Positions 1-12,349 of a stretch of DNA of 64,000 bases are shown piece after piece. How positions within the stretch are numbered: position 1 is the stretch's first letter; each line of letters starts with the position of its first letter. The notes below the pieces were generated by a model. It had not been told where the DNA came from. It made no database searches and worked only from the letters and a program-made list of their open reading frames with translations. The stretch is taken from assembly GCA_963971425.1 (NCBI GenBank), contig OZ020518.1:4786263-4850262 (forward strand), read 5' to 3'. Position numbers and translations under genes: made by a program. The stretch comes from Bryoerythrophyllum caledonicum. Taxonomy: Eukaryota; Streptophyta; Bryopsida; Pottiales; Pottiaceae.

Positions 1-449
1 AAAATTCCTCACACAAGTCCAAAAACCCTAAACCTATAGTTCTGTAAGTAGTACAAACTCCAAGAAGTTATCTTCAAAAATGGATTTTTAGGATCGTGCC
101 AAAATCAATTTGTCTCCAATAGTGACAAATTGTCCTTTAGGGATTGAACATGAAAGATTATACTCTCAATACTATCATGAATCAATGCTAAAATTTTTAA
201 AAGATCCACACACATAGATGTCAACAAACTCAAGAACGGATATTCTACACAAGAGTAGTCAAGTGCAATTCAACAACACTAAAACATACATGTTGAAATC
301 TATAATCAACTCTAAATCAATACAATGGACAACACAACACATTTATCACATGTTTATACCAACATTCACTTTTGAACATTTTCGGAATAACCTTCTTACA
401 ACAAATTGAAGTCAAGGAGAAGAAACAAATGAATGCTACATTTGAGCCC

Positions 450-1772
450 TCATGTTGGCCAATGTTCCTCTTGTTCAACCTTATACCTTCTAACTTTTGC
501 TAAATTATCTTCAAGTACTTTCAATATATCTTTAAACGAAGGTCTATCCATAGGATTGGTTTGCCAACACCACTTTAGAAGTTCTCGTGCCCAACCCTCT
601 ACATATTCTGGCACCTCCGGTCGATTTCCATTAAGGACAAGATCATAATCCCTCCATGCATGGTCATCAAATGGATATCTCCCAGTCAATATTTCATAAC
701 TAGTCATTCCATAGCTATAACTATCCGCTTGTCTTGTAAATAACTCTGGACGCTCGAACACATTTCTCTCTTTGCAAGCCTGCAATACTTCGGGAGCCCT
801 CCAAAATCCCGTTCCAACAGTTCCGATGGAACACTCAAAGTCAGCAACAAAACTCATCCAATGCCCCTTAACCCCATGTTTCTTCATTAGCACATTCGCG
901 GCCTTGAGGTCTCTATGGATGATGTTGTGACTGTGCATCCACTTCATTCCAAGTGCAATGCGATACATGATCATTATAGCCTCCTTTTTCTCAAATGGTC
1001 CTTGATTCCTCACAAAATTTCTCCGCATCTTCTCGTCAATGATGGATCGTAGATCCCCATCTTCCTTGACCATCAGGAAGGCAAACCTTCCATCCCTTAA
1101 TAATGTAGCACACTTCACATAACAATGGTGCCTAATAACACGCGTTTGTCTAGCTTTACTAAGTGTGAAAACCTCTGCCCCGTACTGCAAGTACCCTTGG
1201 GGCCACTGGGATTGTAATTGGCGCAATAAGGTGCTCTTCTTGAACACCTTTAACACCCACTCTCGTCCCTTTTCAAGATCTCGCACATTTGTGTCTGGCT
1301 TACTCCAAGTCACCTTAACATGGAAGAGTTCCGCTTGCCCACCCTCTGCAAACTTCTCCCCTATCTCCAACTCACCCATATTTCCTCGACCTTCCACTCC
1401 CAAATCAAAACCAAAAGTTTTGAAGAACTTAGGGGCAACGGAATGCATCTGAAGCATCTTAAAAACTTCCCTATTCTCAAACTCAGCCCCTCCCTCTTCA
1501 TCAAGATTCATAGCCAACTTCGAAAGCTCGCTCCATTGCCCCTTGAAACTTTCAGATTGCTCTTCCACTTCAAAATCAATGGCGCACTTCCCACTCTCCA
1601 TCTTTGCCGCCACACTTTCACTACCTACAATGCAACTCGAGGTGGTCCCATGCTCACTCCCGCATGCAACAGCTGTGTGAGATTCCGACTTCGTCAATCC
1701 ACCACTCCAACAAGAGTTCATCAATCTCAACAGCGGCTTCCTCTTGAATGTCGGCGCACTTGTAGAGGCCAT
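450..1772 (-). CDS. Protein kinase-like protein with DFE activation motif (copy 1)
   Basis: This is a 440-residue open frame with no intron, starting at the ATG at 1772-1770. Residues 1-135 form a Ser-rich, low-complexity N-terminal region. The kinase domain spans about 135-425: nucleotide loop IGEKFAEGGQAELF (137-150), VLK lysine K175, catalytic loop IIHRDLKAANVL (284-295, with D288, K290 and N293), and GTGFWRAPEVL (320-330). The metal-binding DFG is DFE (311-313, VADFECSIG). The C-lobe ends with WCWQTNPMDRPSF (401-413). The fold resembles plant TKL/HT1-like cytosolic kinases. Intact HRD and VLK argue for some nucleotide binding, but the glutamate in place of the DFG glycine makes normal catalysis uncertain. 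Paralogues lie at 30,500-31,823 (broken) and 52,898-54,235 (open). Confidence 0.85.
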   Translation of the reverse strand: MASTSAPTFKRKPLLRLMNSCWSGGLTKSESHTAVACGSEHGTTSSCIVGSESVAAKMESGKCAIDFEVEEQSESFKGQWSELSKLAMNLDEEGGAEFENREVFKMLQMHSVAPKFFKTFGFDLGVEGRGNMGELEIGEKFAEGGQAELFHVKVTWSKPDTNVRDLEKGREWVLKVFKKSTLLRQLQSQWPQGYLQYGAEVFTLSKARQTRVIRHHCYVKCATLLRDGRFAFLMVKEDGDLRSIIDEKMRRNFVRNQGPFEKKEAIMIMYRIALGMKWMHSHNIIHRDLKAANVLMKKHGVKGHWMSFVADFECSIGTVGTGFWRAPEVLQACKERNVFERPELFTRQADSYSYGMTSYEILTGRYPFDDHAWRDYDLVLNGNRPEVPEYVEGWARELLKWCWQTNPMDRPSFKDILKVLEDNLAKVRRYKVEQEEHWPT

Positions 1773-3952
1773 TCGTGCTCAACCCTTGGAATTGTTGCTA
1801 CACCCTCTTGAACAACTGGATCCGCAAAAGAGGCTTTCAAAAAAACGAGACGACAACAAAGTACAAACCACTGTCTTGCACTCCCATGCAACTATGCCTG
1901 AGGATGAGTAGATGGCGACGAACATGCCTTGCTAGTTATCTACCACATTCGCAAGCAGACGCCTTCATATCCTTCCCAAACATACCGTACACCAAATCCA
2001 CCAAAGATAAATATAGATACAGATCTACTCACGGCTTTCAAGAACGTGCACAAAATGAAATCACGTCGACAGATTCTATGCGGACCACCAACAACAATGG
2101 TTCTGCCGAAGAGTGCTCAAGAGCTGCCAAGATAGCAAATATCGAGTGAAAGAGTCACAAGTTCAAAGAGACTGCCAATCGAAGGACAAGCAGGAGCGAA
2201 TCTTGGTGCTGCCAGAAATCAAACCCTCCAATCACCTGCTCCTCGCAACCCCTTGAACCCTCGTGAGACAGGTCAGCGCTCTCGTTGCCTTGCAACGCCC
2301 TGCCGCTTCCTACAATTAATAAGATCGGAAAACCTTCCACTTCACTCCATCACTTGAATTATCAAATGAAACTTGATGCAAGAGGATCCAATCCGCGCGG
2401 GAAACTCATCCGCCTCCTCAAATCGCCACACCAAACCCCGCAAAACGAGACCCCAGATCCACAATGTCGTCCGTGGGTAACAGAAACATTGCCATCAACA
2501 ATGGCCGCACCTGCGAGCGAGAGAAGAGAGATCCGCAGCCAAAGACCGCCAAGTTCCAGGTTATCACAAAACGAAGAAGTAGTCGTGCGCTAAACAGATG
2601 AGCGATCAAGTGACTCTGAGGCGTAGCCCCGAAGCGCGTCCAGACGCCTACTGTGGACCCCGAAGCCGTTTGACAATAAGCAGCCTGCAAGCTCGCTCCT
2701 GCTTTAGACAACTTCACCACCTGAACATACACAAAACATGCTACATCATAACTATTTCTAAATTCAGCTGAAACCAAATGAGGTGTACCCGCTGACTGAC
2801 GATACCATGAACACTAGAACTCCAGAATAATTCGTTCTCTGAACAATGAATGCCTCATTATTTATCAGGTCAATGACAATCAAACGAGGACGATGCCGAT
2901 GAATACTAACGATCCCTTCACCAAACCTAGACTTTGACTTGCTGTCAACACTTAAAAGAGTTCATCTAGTGGACCCAGTGTCCAGATAATCAATATAGGT
3001 CTAACTCGATGAGCTCCCAGAGTCTGTAAAAACCGAGTCAGTCCACTATCATCGCACCTAGCAAAACAGATCTCTATGATTCTGCCTAGAAGTGCAATAT
3101 AACGCTAACTCAGCTCCACCAGATTGAAGAAGAGTGTTTACCGAGATCTGTGGCTAAAAAGCTATTGTTAGAGCCCAGATCCTGTCAACTCCAGGTGCAC
3201 TAGACTGAAACGTGGAAGCAGAGCCTTGCTATCAAAACTTAACCTTGTCCAGCCATGTGCTACACAGGTCATTTCCACATAACAAAACTTGCATGTTGGT
3301 TACTCTTACCGACGATCGAGGAATAAAGAAACTACAGCTTCTGACCAGCCCTTGTTACGGAAACCATCCAGCTACAAAAATAAGATTTCAGGAAGCACTT
3401 ATCACACCAGCACATTAGGAAAGCCAGACAGACACAAGCGGCACAGCTGTCGAATATGCACACACATAGCACAGACTGAAGTACTCACCAGCTTGACCAA
3501 CACTGCAAGAGGAACCCCGATCACACAATGTCGTTATAAACCCCTTGAACAGATCATCCTCGATCCAGCACCTGCCACGAGCACCGGCCTTCTACACGAG
3601 AGTACTATCCAGTCATCCTCTGGGGTTGGTTTCTCGAAGCAACGCACGCAATGAGCACTGAAGTCTGCCAAAACGCTTGAACCGGAATGGCAACTTGCAT
3701 GACTACACACAATAGCCAACTTGGGACCAGAGGTTGACTTTGGAGGTAGAATCGCGTAAACAGTATTTGCCAGCCTGGTTCTCGGGTGACGTGAGAGGGG
3801 CCGTGTCAAGGGCATCGAATCCAGGCCACACGTTTCAGTTCCTAAAGTCAATGTGTCACTGTTTGCACCGAGACCTTGATTGCAGCTGTCACGGTGAGTA
3901 AAAACAATAAACAATTGAGGCACCGAGTACCGATCTACAGTGTTTCGGATAT
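1773..3952. repeat. Duplicated kinase upstream block, copy 1
   Basis: This non-coding stretch matches 31,824-33,822 and 54,236-55,685 closely over most of its length, and 55,776-56,760 more loosely. It holds the kinase 5' region and, at 2,464-2,601 on the plus strand, a 45-codon stretch starting MSSVGNRNIAINNG. In the fourth copy the matching stretch forms the putative first exon of the gene at 57.5 kb. No convincing gene is seen in the remainder. Confidence 0.7.
2464..2601 (+). pseudogene. Fossil first-exon piece of the neighbouring gene (copy 1)
   Basis: A short plus-strand frame (45 codons, real ATG) begins MSSVGNRNIAINNG and continues RTCEREKRDPQPK. It aligns in frame with RTSERRKTHPQRK of the putative exon at about 56,426-56,713, which goes on to a splice donor. 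In this copy the frame stops at TGA 2599-2601, before the matching donor. The same piece is at 54,732-54,869 with its ATG and near 32,440-32,565 without it. I infer it was carried along when the kinase block was duplicated. Confidence 0.45.
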
Positions 3953-3954
3953 TA

Positions 3955-4010
3955 GAGTTTTGCTGAAAGTCACCAAAATACAATGGATAGTCATACCGAA
4001 TCTTAGGGCC
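3955..4010 (+). mobile_element. Left end of GAGTTTTC-TIR element (truncated)
   Basis: The sequence after TA at 3953-3954 begins GAGTTTTGCTGAAAGTCACC, the terminal sequence of the family seen whole at 33,825-34,462 and 34,570-35,205. Homology stops near 4,010 and no right terminus was found, so this copy is truncated or overwritten. Confidence 0.5.
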
Positions 4011-5030
4011 TTACCACACGGGAGGGGGAGGAAGTTTCACAACTTCCTCCAACATGGCACTAGTGGCATGAAAAATATTCTTTTCCTCCAACATGGCACT
4101 AGTGCCTGTGGACTTCCAAGCACTAGTGCCTGATAGTTTTCGCATGCAATTATTGTGCCAAGTCATTGCCATGTAGATTCCAAAGCAACATCCAATGCAA
4201 ATTCCAAAGCTACAAAGTTGCTCCATGTCATTCTTGCCACTCCCCCTACTTCCTTTCATGTGGCAACCACTTGCTAATTTGAACCAATGTGAGTCATCCA
4301 ACTCACTGCCTTTCCTGTCTTGTGGTTTGGCCCTTAAGGTCTTGTGTTCAGCCATTTCTTTATTGGCAAATTTTCGCCACAATCTGACTCATCAGCCACA
4401 TTGGCGAACTATACAGTCATAATATACTGGATTTTGGATGTGAAGTTCGCCATCATCAGATGGATGGTGGTGGGGTGGTGGCCAGTCAGGCTCATACACG
4501 CCATGTCAGTTCGGCATCTTCGACACACGAAGTCGTCACCTCGTCGCCGCCGCTGAGCCCCATGCAAGAGCGCACTTAGATCTGATCAGTTGTGATCGCC
4601 ACATTTGGCATTGGCAGAACTTCTCGCTGGGAGCCAGCGCGCTCTTGCCAATCTGAGCGCCTTCGCCGCTGTGCGAAGTTCTTTCATGTGCTGTCGCCAA
4701 GTTTCTTGTGTGCAGAATTTGGAGGTTTAGGTGCTTTTGCCCTCTGCTTCTGTTTGTTATTAGGCTGGTTGCAGGCTTTTGCTGTTTGGGAGTCAGACCT
4801 TCTGGATTTGCAAGTTTCGGAGTGCGCCAATGAAACCCTTAAGTTCCCCTCTTCTAGATGACTTTCTCACCCGAATTCTTTGTGAATCTGTGTGTGTTTG
4901 GATGTGGTGTTTTGAGCATTGGGATTGCATTTCTGCAATTTGCGTTGTTTTCATGGCGCCCAAATAGTCAATTCTAACCAAGTTCTTGTATGCTGGCAAT
5001 GGCGATGAAGTTGATTCTTTGGGTGTTGAC
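4011..5030. other. Intergenic stretch with short tandem repeats
   Basis: No gene is recognised. A short tandem duplication of a CCTCCAACATGGCACTAGTG unit lies at about 4,045-4,110. The stretch becomes GC-rich from about 4,480 towards the hAT element and may contain that element's 5' end, but I could not define terminal inverted repeats or an 8-bp target duplication. Confidence 0.4.
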
Positions 5031-7439
5031 ATGGAGGGGTTGCGATTTTGCACGACGTAGGTGGTGGCCAGCGATGGATCTACCGCGCCTCCCGACACTG
5101 TGAGCGACTCCGTGCATGCGCTTGAGAAACCCCTGCATGCGAGCTCAGAAGTCGAGGAGTTGGACCCTGTTGTTGCCAGCCAAGCTCACGAACTCGCTCG
5201 TGCTCGCCGCAGAGTTTACGAGAAGAATAGACACTGGCAAGACACTTGGGCTGCCCGACTGTCGTGGGCAGAGTCGGTGGTATCTCCCAACGGAGACGTC
5301 AGACAAGTTCGTTGCAAAGTCTGTTCTGAGGTTCAAGGTCGCAATAAGCTCCTTGTGCCGAATATTGACTCCATGTGGAAGCATGTAGGACGTCGGAAGG
5401 CACTTGCAACACACGGCAAGGTCGTTGCAGGTCAATTTTACTTCCTCTCTACCAATGCACACGTTAAAAATGAAAAAATCTACTTCGTACGTCATGGTCG
5501 GGCTGGGGACACTGTAGTCCAGCAAGTCCAGGCAAGTGCGGTAAAAGAGAGACGTAGGAAATTCGTTCAGTTCGGGTCCGTATTTTTCTTGATGCAGCAT
5601 GGACGTCCCATGTCTGATTTTTCCAATTTCCGTGAGCTTTTTGATATTCTAAGTGTTCCTGATCTGCCAAAGAAGCACTGGTCAGCTGGAGTGGGTTGGG
5701 AGATGGCTGATCATCTTGCCCCGACATTGGCCACGCACACAAAGAAGGTGATCTCTGCGGCTAAATTCCTATCTCTATCCGCTGATTAGGTAACTACCAT
5801 TGATGGTCAGTCCTGGTTGAGCATCCATTGCTATGTCTGTCTGCAATTTAAAAGAGTCCCGATCCTTTTGAGTTTGAGTCGCTTGCATGAGGGAAACACG
5901 GCTGATGCTGTTGGCCGGACAATATCAGCCATGGTGCTACAGCATGCCGGCCTTGACAATGTAACCTTGGCAAGCCGTTTGGTGTGCTTTGGGGCGGATG
6001 GGGACAGCGTATTCCAGGGTTGCAGGAATGGTGTGACAATGAACATGAAGGTTCATGCCGCTCCTTTCATGTTTGGTGTGCACTGCATGGTACACCGGAC
6101 TAACTTGGCCGTGGAGCCATTGTCTAATCTCCCTATTGTTGCCAAACTGGAGGCCCTGTGCCAGGCCATGTACTCGTATTTTAGCTTGAGTCCGAAACGA
6201 CATTTGGAGTTTCAGAGACTCGCCAACACTGTGGAAACAAAGGGACTTAGAATGCTCCGAAATGTAAAGACTCGATGGATTTCTTTGCTGGCTCCTTTGC
6301 GCAGGGCCATGGGGGAGTATAAGGCCTTGTTGGCGAAGATGTGCGAGGACGCTGCAGTTAAGGAGCCCGAAATGACATCCAAGCAAATGGCAGCGCGAGA
6401 GAGTGCAAGGCGGAACTATGACTTGCTGTGCGGTGTGGGCACCTTGTTGGCCCTGCCTTGCGTACTGCCAATGCTAGAATCTGTCGATTCGTTGATGAAA
6501 TTTGCTCAGTCCAATAATGTCTTCGTTGTTGACTACGTTGCTGCTATTCAAATATGTCAAGCGGAGCTGTATATGATGTATAGTGATGATGCTTCGGCGT
6601 TCCAGCAGCAACATTTTGGCATGTTTTATGATATTGTTCATGATAAATCCTACGCTATTGCGCAGGAATGGGTGACTAATCTGAATATGGGAGACAAAAC
6701 ATTGTCAATTCGGATTGGTGATCACAAGTACCCTGCTCATTCCATATGCACAGTCACTGGCAAGAAATTGTCAATGTCATAGAGTGACTTGCAGATTATC
6801 ATAACTTCGGTGAAGGGTCAGTGCAAGGACGCTGCTGACTTACTCAGGCTGCAGTTGGACTGCCGATTCCCTGAGGTGGAGTTGATGAACGCACTAGGGA
6901 TTGTGTTCCCACAGTACTGGCTGCAGCCAAATTGTGACGAACTATTTCCCTTGCATGTTAAGACGCTGAAGGAGCAGTATTTGGTATGCCGCACCGTAAA
7001 CTTCGGCAGTAAAGTTGAGCCTGAACTTACGCAACTTGACCCCATCATTGATGGGCGGTCCTTGATGCTCCAATCCAGCTTGTTCAAGCTGACCATGAAA
7101 TCGCATGCCAAAGCTACGATGGAAGAGCCTCATGATCTGAACCCGCTTATAAAGCTGTGGACTCGGGTGGGCCAGAACGCTCTCATGCTCTACCGGTTAT
7201 CTGAGTTCATCAAAGTGGCGGAGGTGGCCATAACTACCGTATTAGGTAGTGTGGAAGATGAGAGGACTTTCTCTACCTTGAACTTCATGAAATCGAAATT
7301 GCGAAACCGCCTTGGTGGGCATCTTGACGCATGCATGAAGTTGTATGCGCAACAATTTTTCACACTTAAATCTTTCCCTTTCAATTCTGCCATGACCAGT
7401 TGGCGGGAGGAAACCATCCGAAGAGGAGCGGATCGGTAA
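5031..7439 (+). pseudogene. hAT-superfamily transposase, interrupted by in-frame TAG codons
   Basis: One frame runs from the ATG at 5,031 to the TAA at 7,437-7,439 (about 800 codons). It is broken only by TAG at 5058-5060, 5787-5789 and 6780-6782, with no frameshift seen. N-terminal BED-type zinc finger: W...W then VRCKVCSEVQGRNKL...MWKHVGRRKA (about 5,250-5,400). Catalytic core: FGADGDSVFQG (about 5,990) and VHCMVHRTNLAV (about 6,080). C-terminal hAT dimerisation block: AITTVLGSVEDERTFSTLNFMKSKLRNRL (about 7,228-7,315). A cut-and-paste transposase acts in the nucleus on its own ends. The order of domains makes the family assignment firm. TIRs and target duplication were not identified. Confidence 0.85.
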
Positions 7440-8830
7440 GTGCTCTGTTTCCACATTGACGGCGAGTTTCTGAGTTCAAATTTTTATAATGGTAGTACTA
7501 ACTTGGGTGGGAGGGTGGATTTGCTACGTGCATTGGGTAGGGCTGTTTTACGGCTGGGGTTTAACTCCCCTTAGCAGAGCTTACTGGAGGCTTGATACGC
7601 AGCAACAAGATTGCATTGAGTGAGCATACGCTAAAACAACTACTGCTGCCGCAACTTCTCGTGAGCATATGTGACGTGAACAACTACTGCTGATGTGAGC
7701 AACTACTGCTTGAGCAACTTGACGTGAACATACGCTGGAACTTGACGTGAACAACTATTGCTGTTCAACTATACGAATTCTTGTTCTTCTCCATATGATG
7801 GTTGACGTGCGTTTTCATAATGTGGTAACGATACATGATAGACTCTAGATCATGTGTAGGTCTTCCAATGCCAGTTTCAGTTTGTTCTTTAATTGGCTCA
7901 AAACTGATCTACTGGGTACGACGTAATGCAGCTTTTGCAAAACATCAAGAGCCTGGAGATGGAGGTTTCGGCCTGCGCTCGGCTTCTCCTCGACCAATCG
8001 AAATTTGGTGAGCATGGAAGGCCAATATTGTCAGGTAATTGTATTATCGGCAAATACTTCGTAATCAGCAAGTCTGACTTGATTTTAGTATATACATCGA
8101 GAAATGACTGACTTGTATGCCTGTGGGATTATTATGTTGTCGTAACAACCAAACTTGCAGTGCTGCAGCTACTTGCTTACATGCAAGTCAATGCCGACAT
8201 TCAACCTGTAGTACTGCTGTAGCTACTTGCTTAGAGCAAGCCCAGTCGCCACATCAACGGCTCCAGTCAACAGCACTTGGCGGGTCCGGCGGTTTAGCCG
8301 CACCCCAATCGGCTCCGCACTCCTTACTCCACCCTGCCGGTCTCGGCAAAAATTGCAGCTTTGCAGGGTGTCGTGCATAACCGCATCGTGCCAAAATAAC
8401 ATCGTGCCAATCAGGTGAGAACGCACAGTCAGAGACAACTCGAGAGTAACGGTGACATAACCACCACCGTTACCTCTATAAAACAATAATACAATGCACA
8501 CTTACACACTTTCAGCAATCCAAACTTGGGGAAAAGAAATAAATGGCCCATGACCTCGTACACCAAGAAGTAGTAAGCGGTCTCCAAGTACCCCTTTACT
8601 CGCCCCCTTCGCCCGTGCTGAAGCCCCTTTCACACCGGCGAACCACACAGTTTACATGTAAACTGAATGATAACCGTGAATGAAAACCTCTCAAACCATA
8701 GAACGAATGTCATCTACATGAAAAGACGCTAAAGGACTTAACAAACAAAGGATAGGCCAGGTGCAAGTAGAGCCCCATCGTTAATCGCCTCTAACTTATT
8801 TTTAATGCCAGACTTTGTCCACTCAGACCC
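7440..8830. other. Intergenic stretch with degenerate short repeats
   Basis: No gene is seen. A degenerate repeat of a GTGAACAACTACTGCT-type unit lies at about 7,630-7,770. Two imperfect 54-bp direct repeats lie at about 8,153-8,206 and 8,207-8,260 (shared core GTAGCTACTTGCTTA or CAGCTACTTGCTTA). An inverted pair GTAACGGTG/CACCGTTAC lies at about 8,444-8,477. The stretch should hold the 3' end of the adjacent retroelement and possibly the right end of the hAT element. I found no sequence here repeated on the far side of the retroelement. Confidence 0.35.
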
Positions 8831-8950
8831 TCAACGTGCTAAACACTCAGGACAGGACCATTGATCCACTGGCACTTCCAACAGAGGTGGAGTTAAGCAT
8901 TCTAAATGCCACCCCGTAGAACATAAGTCACAAATAACCATAGTGGCTGC
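8831..8950 (-). other. PHD finger at the C-terminus of the retroelement integrase
   Basis: The terminal residues read ICDLCSTGWHLECLTPP, then WSCPECLAR: the C-x2-C...H-x2-C...C-x2-C tail of a PHD finger. PHD fingers bind histone H3 tails. In this position, past the integrase core, the domain could steer insertion to particular chromatin, by analogy with the chromodomains of chromovirus integrases. That role is inference. Confidence 0.7.
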
Positions 8951-9149
8951 CCTTTTGGCACTACCATACAATTGACAACGTAATCCAGCAGAGGTGTGAG
9001 AGAGACCAGGGTGTATTGTCCCATCAATGTGTGGCAAGTGACAAGGTGCACAATTACGTGTGTGATCCTTCCACTTCTTGCCATCACAACCCTCCAACAC
9101 TAACACTCCTGAGTCCTTCACCTCACGAACTCTTAAGATTACCCTTCCT

Positions 9150-10060
9150 GCTGTCACATCCAAGGTGGTGGGCGCTGCTTGCTGCAAATACACATAGTCT
9201 CCAGGTGTGAAACGCCGCACCTGCGGTCGATAACCACCTCCTCGTATTGTAGCATAGCGCAACGTATCCCGATGTTGAGCAATGGAGAGGTTCTCCAATA
9301 CCATAGGCATCACCTTTTTGAACAACTCTGCACGTTGCTCACACACTTGAACCCACGTGTCTGGATTGTCTATGTTAGCCAACACGGTGTCAGTAACTGC
9401 TTGAATGGCATTCGGTAAAACCGGGTGCCTTCCAAACAATAGATAGTAAGGTGAAAAAGACGCCAAGGATGCCTGTTTGCTGAACCGATAGCCCATTGCT
9501 ATCCATGGTAGCTGTAAATCCCAATCCTGGTGATGTCCTTTCTTCAAGCTGTATTTCCGGAGCCCCCTCTTGACGGTTTGCACCATGCGCTCTGCCAATC
9601 CATCTGCTTCGGGGTGATCCCTCGAAGTAGTGCGATGATCAATCATCGCCTGCTCACACAACGTCTGAAACTCACCCAAGAACTCTCTACCTTGGTCTGT
9701 GAGTACCTCTGCTGAAGCTCCAAAGCGACTCAGAACACGGTCAAGAAATGAATAAGCAGCTCCCTCACTTAACTTATCAGGTAATGCCACTAACTCTATT
9801 CATTTCGAGAAATGCTCGATGATTACCAGCACATACTTGTTGTGTCGAGGTGTCACTGGCAATGGACCTGCAAAATCCAAGCTCCATCTATATCCTAAGC
9901 CCATAATTGGCAAAGGTTGTAACTGAGGCATTGGAGCGTTAAAAGACGCTCGTACCCGGTCACACACCATACACCAAGCCACTAAAGCTTGCACTTGGGA
10001 TTGCATTCCACGCCACCAGTAGTGAATCTGAAGTAGACTACAAGTCCTCCGCACTCCAAA
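9150..10060 (-). other. Integrase region of the fossil retroelement
   Basis: The HHCC zinc domain is visible (HEDLGHFGVRRTCSLLQ...WCMVCDRV), followed by the integrase core with SLDFAGPLP, TDQGREFLGEF and a conserved glutamate in PEADGLAERMVQTVKRGLR. This is the DDE integrase that inserts the retroelement copy. It is described as a fossil part only. Confidence 0.75.
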
Positions 10061-10479
10061 GTGTCCAAGGTCCTCATGTGTGTCTTTAATTAGTTTCACT
10101 CTTTCTATTGGAGTTGGTACTACCTTCTTAGTACCATCTGGCCACACTCTCACAAGGTGAATCCCCTCCCACACAAACCTCTTAGCTCGTTGTAGAACCC
10201 TATCTCTCTCCTTATGAGACCATGAAGCCACCGTTTCTCCATCTTGCAAAAATTTCATCACATTCGTATCTTCGTGAATATCTCTGGCGCCCCCAAAATC
10301 CTCACCTCCATCCTCATCTACTGTGGCCACAGTATCTTCCCCGGTGGTGTCTCCATTCATTGCTAATATCCCCAGAAAACCCGAACAATGCCACCCTGGC
10401 AACGGGTCGGTTTCACCCTCAGTATGCCACCTAGCACCTGTATCATCCTCTTGGTTTGGAATTGGATTGCGGCTAAGGC

Positions 10480-11770
10480 CATCTGCATCCATATTAACCA
10501 AACTTGCTCTATGAACCACCTTGAAGTCATACTCCATCAACATCAAGGCCCACCGTGCCAATTTTCCTGTCAATTTATCAGACTCTATCAACCATTTCAA
10601 CGGCTGATGATCTGTAACTAACAGAAATTCGTTACCATAAAGATAACACCGAAAATGAGCAATTGCCCATATCGCAGCCAAACATTCCCTCTCATACGAG
10701 CTATATTGAGCCTCAGCATTGTTGTTGGACCGGCTGGCATACGCAATCACAAATTCCTTACCATCATCATCCATTTGCGTCAATACTGCACCAATCCCCA
10801 ACGAGCTCCAATCTGTGTGTAGCTGGTACGTCCTTCCTGCTATAGGTCTCCGAAGTATTGGTGCTGATGCGAAACGGTCTTTCAATTGTTGAAAGGCCGC
10901 CTCTTGCTCATCTCCCCAGATCCAAGGTTGATCATTCCTTGTCAACATGGTTAATGGCTTGGCAATAGCACTGAAAGTTTTGACAAACTTTCTATAGTAG
11001 TTACACAATCTTAGAAATGCTCTCAACCTACTAACATCTCGTGGTCTAGGAATAGACATCACTACTTCCACTTTGCTAGCTACCACACCTAATCCACTTG
11101 GATAAATCATGTGGCCTAAATACTCAATGCGATCAAAGTAGAATTTGCACTTATCAGGGTGCAACTTTAATCCATGAAGCCTCAATCTAGCAAAAACCTC
11201 GATCAAGGGTAGTCTATGTTGTTTTCGATTCCTGCTAAAGATAATGATGTCATCAATATAGCATCTCACGAAATCCAACCCCGAGAATACTCTGTCTATG
11301 ACTCTTTGAAATTCTGCTGGAGCATTCTTCAATCCAAACGGTAGAAACTTCCATTGAAACAACCAGTCCTTCCCATCCCTGTCAATGCCCCAAAACGCGG
11401 TTTTCTCTTTGTTTTCCTCTCTCAATCCAATTTGATGGTATCCAGAGCGTAAATCCAACGTACTAAACACCTTGGCATGGCCAATGGCCTCAAAATTCTC
11501 CTCCGGAGTTGGCATTGCACAATGGTCTGACTTAGTGAATTTGTTAATTCTCCTATAGTCACCACACATCCTTTTCTCAGTCCAATTACCATAAATGTCC
11601 TTCTTGGATGGCATAACCGTTGCTGATGCATACTCACAATCTGGAGGAGCCAACTCCACCAACCCTGCAGCCATCAATTTTTCAGTGCGAGCACGAATCA
11701 TCTTCCGCTCCATGTCGCTGTACTTGTATGGCTTTCGATAAATTGGTGCTTCGTCGGTTAAGTTAATACG
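10480..11770 (-). other. Reverse transcriptase and RNase H of the fossil retroelement
   Basis: RT motifs include KRMCGDYRRINKFT, FSTLDLRSGYHQI, FQWKFLPFGLKNAPAEFQ and the catalytic CYIDDIIIFS (YxDD class). RNase H follows with LHTDWSSLGIGAVL and ends near VNMDADGLSR. Together these place the element in Ty3/Gypsy. Confidence 0.9.
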
Positions 11771-12349
11771 TACTTCTTGCCCCTTCAACACTCCCAAATC
11801 ATGTAAACTGAAAGCAAAACAATCTAAATACTCCTTTAGGAACTCATGTTCCTCCACCTCCACTGCTCCATCTGCCAGGCCTACTTTTGGTTTCCAAGTG
11901 TCCTTAGTCACCACCTCCTTCGGTTCCTTTGGAGCACGGTTTTCCACCCTTGGTTGCTATTGAATCCCCTATAGAGGAGACTCTCCTCCTTCTTCCTCAG
12001 TAACACTCCCAAGTCCTTCCAATTGACCCAATTTGTCAATTTCTTCCATGTGAAGAGCTGTGTGTTCTTCCAAGAAGATCTTCTCCACAACATCCTCCAA
12101 ATCCATCCTCTGATGAGCCAATCTGCTCCCTTCACTCCAATTCTCCCCTCCATAGTGAAGCTCTGTTGCCTTGGTGGTCGCAAAAATATTTGGGTTATCC
12201 CACATGTTCCATGGATGAGGTGCAAAGGCCCTCTCGCCCCCAACCACCTTTCTTGTCACCCTGACAGAGGCAAGTGGTTCTCCTACTGCTAGCAACTCAT
12301 AATAACCCATGTAACTAGTTAAACTAGAAGCCAACCGCTTCTGTTCGGC

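Noticed and set aside
2418-2777. Minus-strand frame of 119 codons also open in the copies at 32,393-32,704 and 54,686-54,988
   Set aside because: The copies are near-identical DNA from recent duplication, so shared openness is expected. Frames on the other strand are equally open, and no motif is recognised.
3534-3983. Minus-strand frame with GLDSMPLTRPLSRHPRTR, also seen in copy 2 and partly near 19,850
   Set aside because: It lies in a dispersed non-coding repeat, and part of it also recurs next to a MITE. No family match or gene structure.
7440-8830. Search for an LTR matching the 16.7-19.4 kb side of the retroelement
   Set aside because: No shared stretch could be found by eye, so no LTR pair is claimed; a dot plot would settle it.
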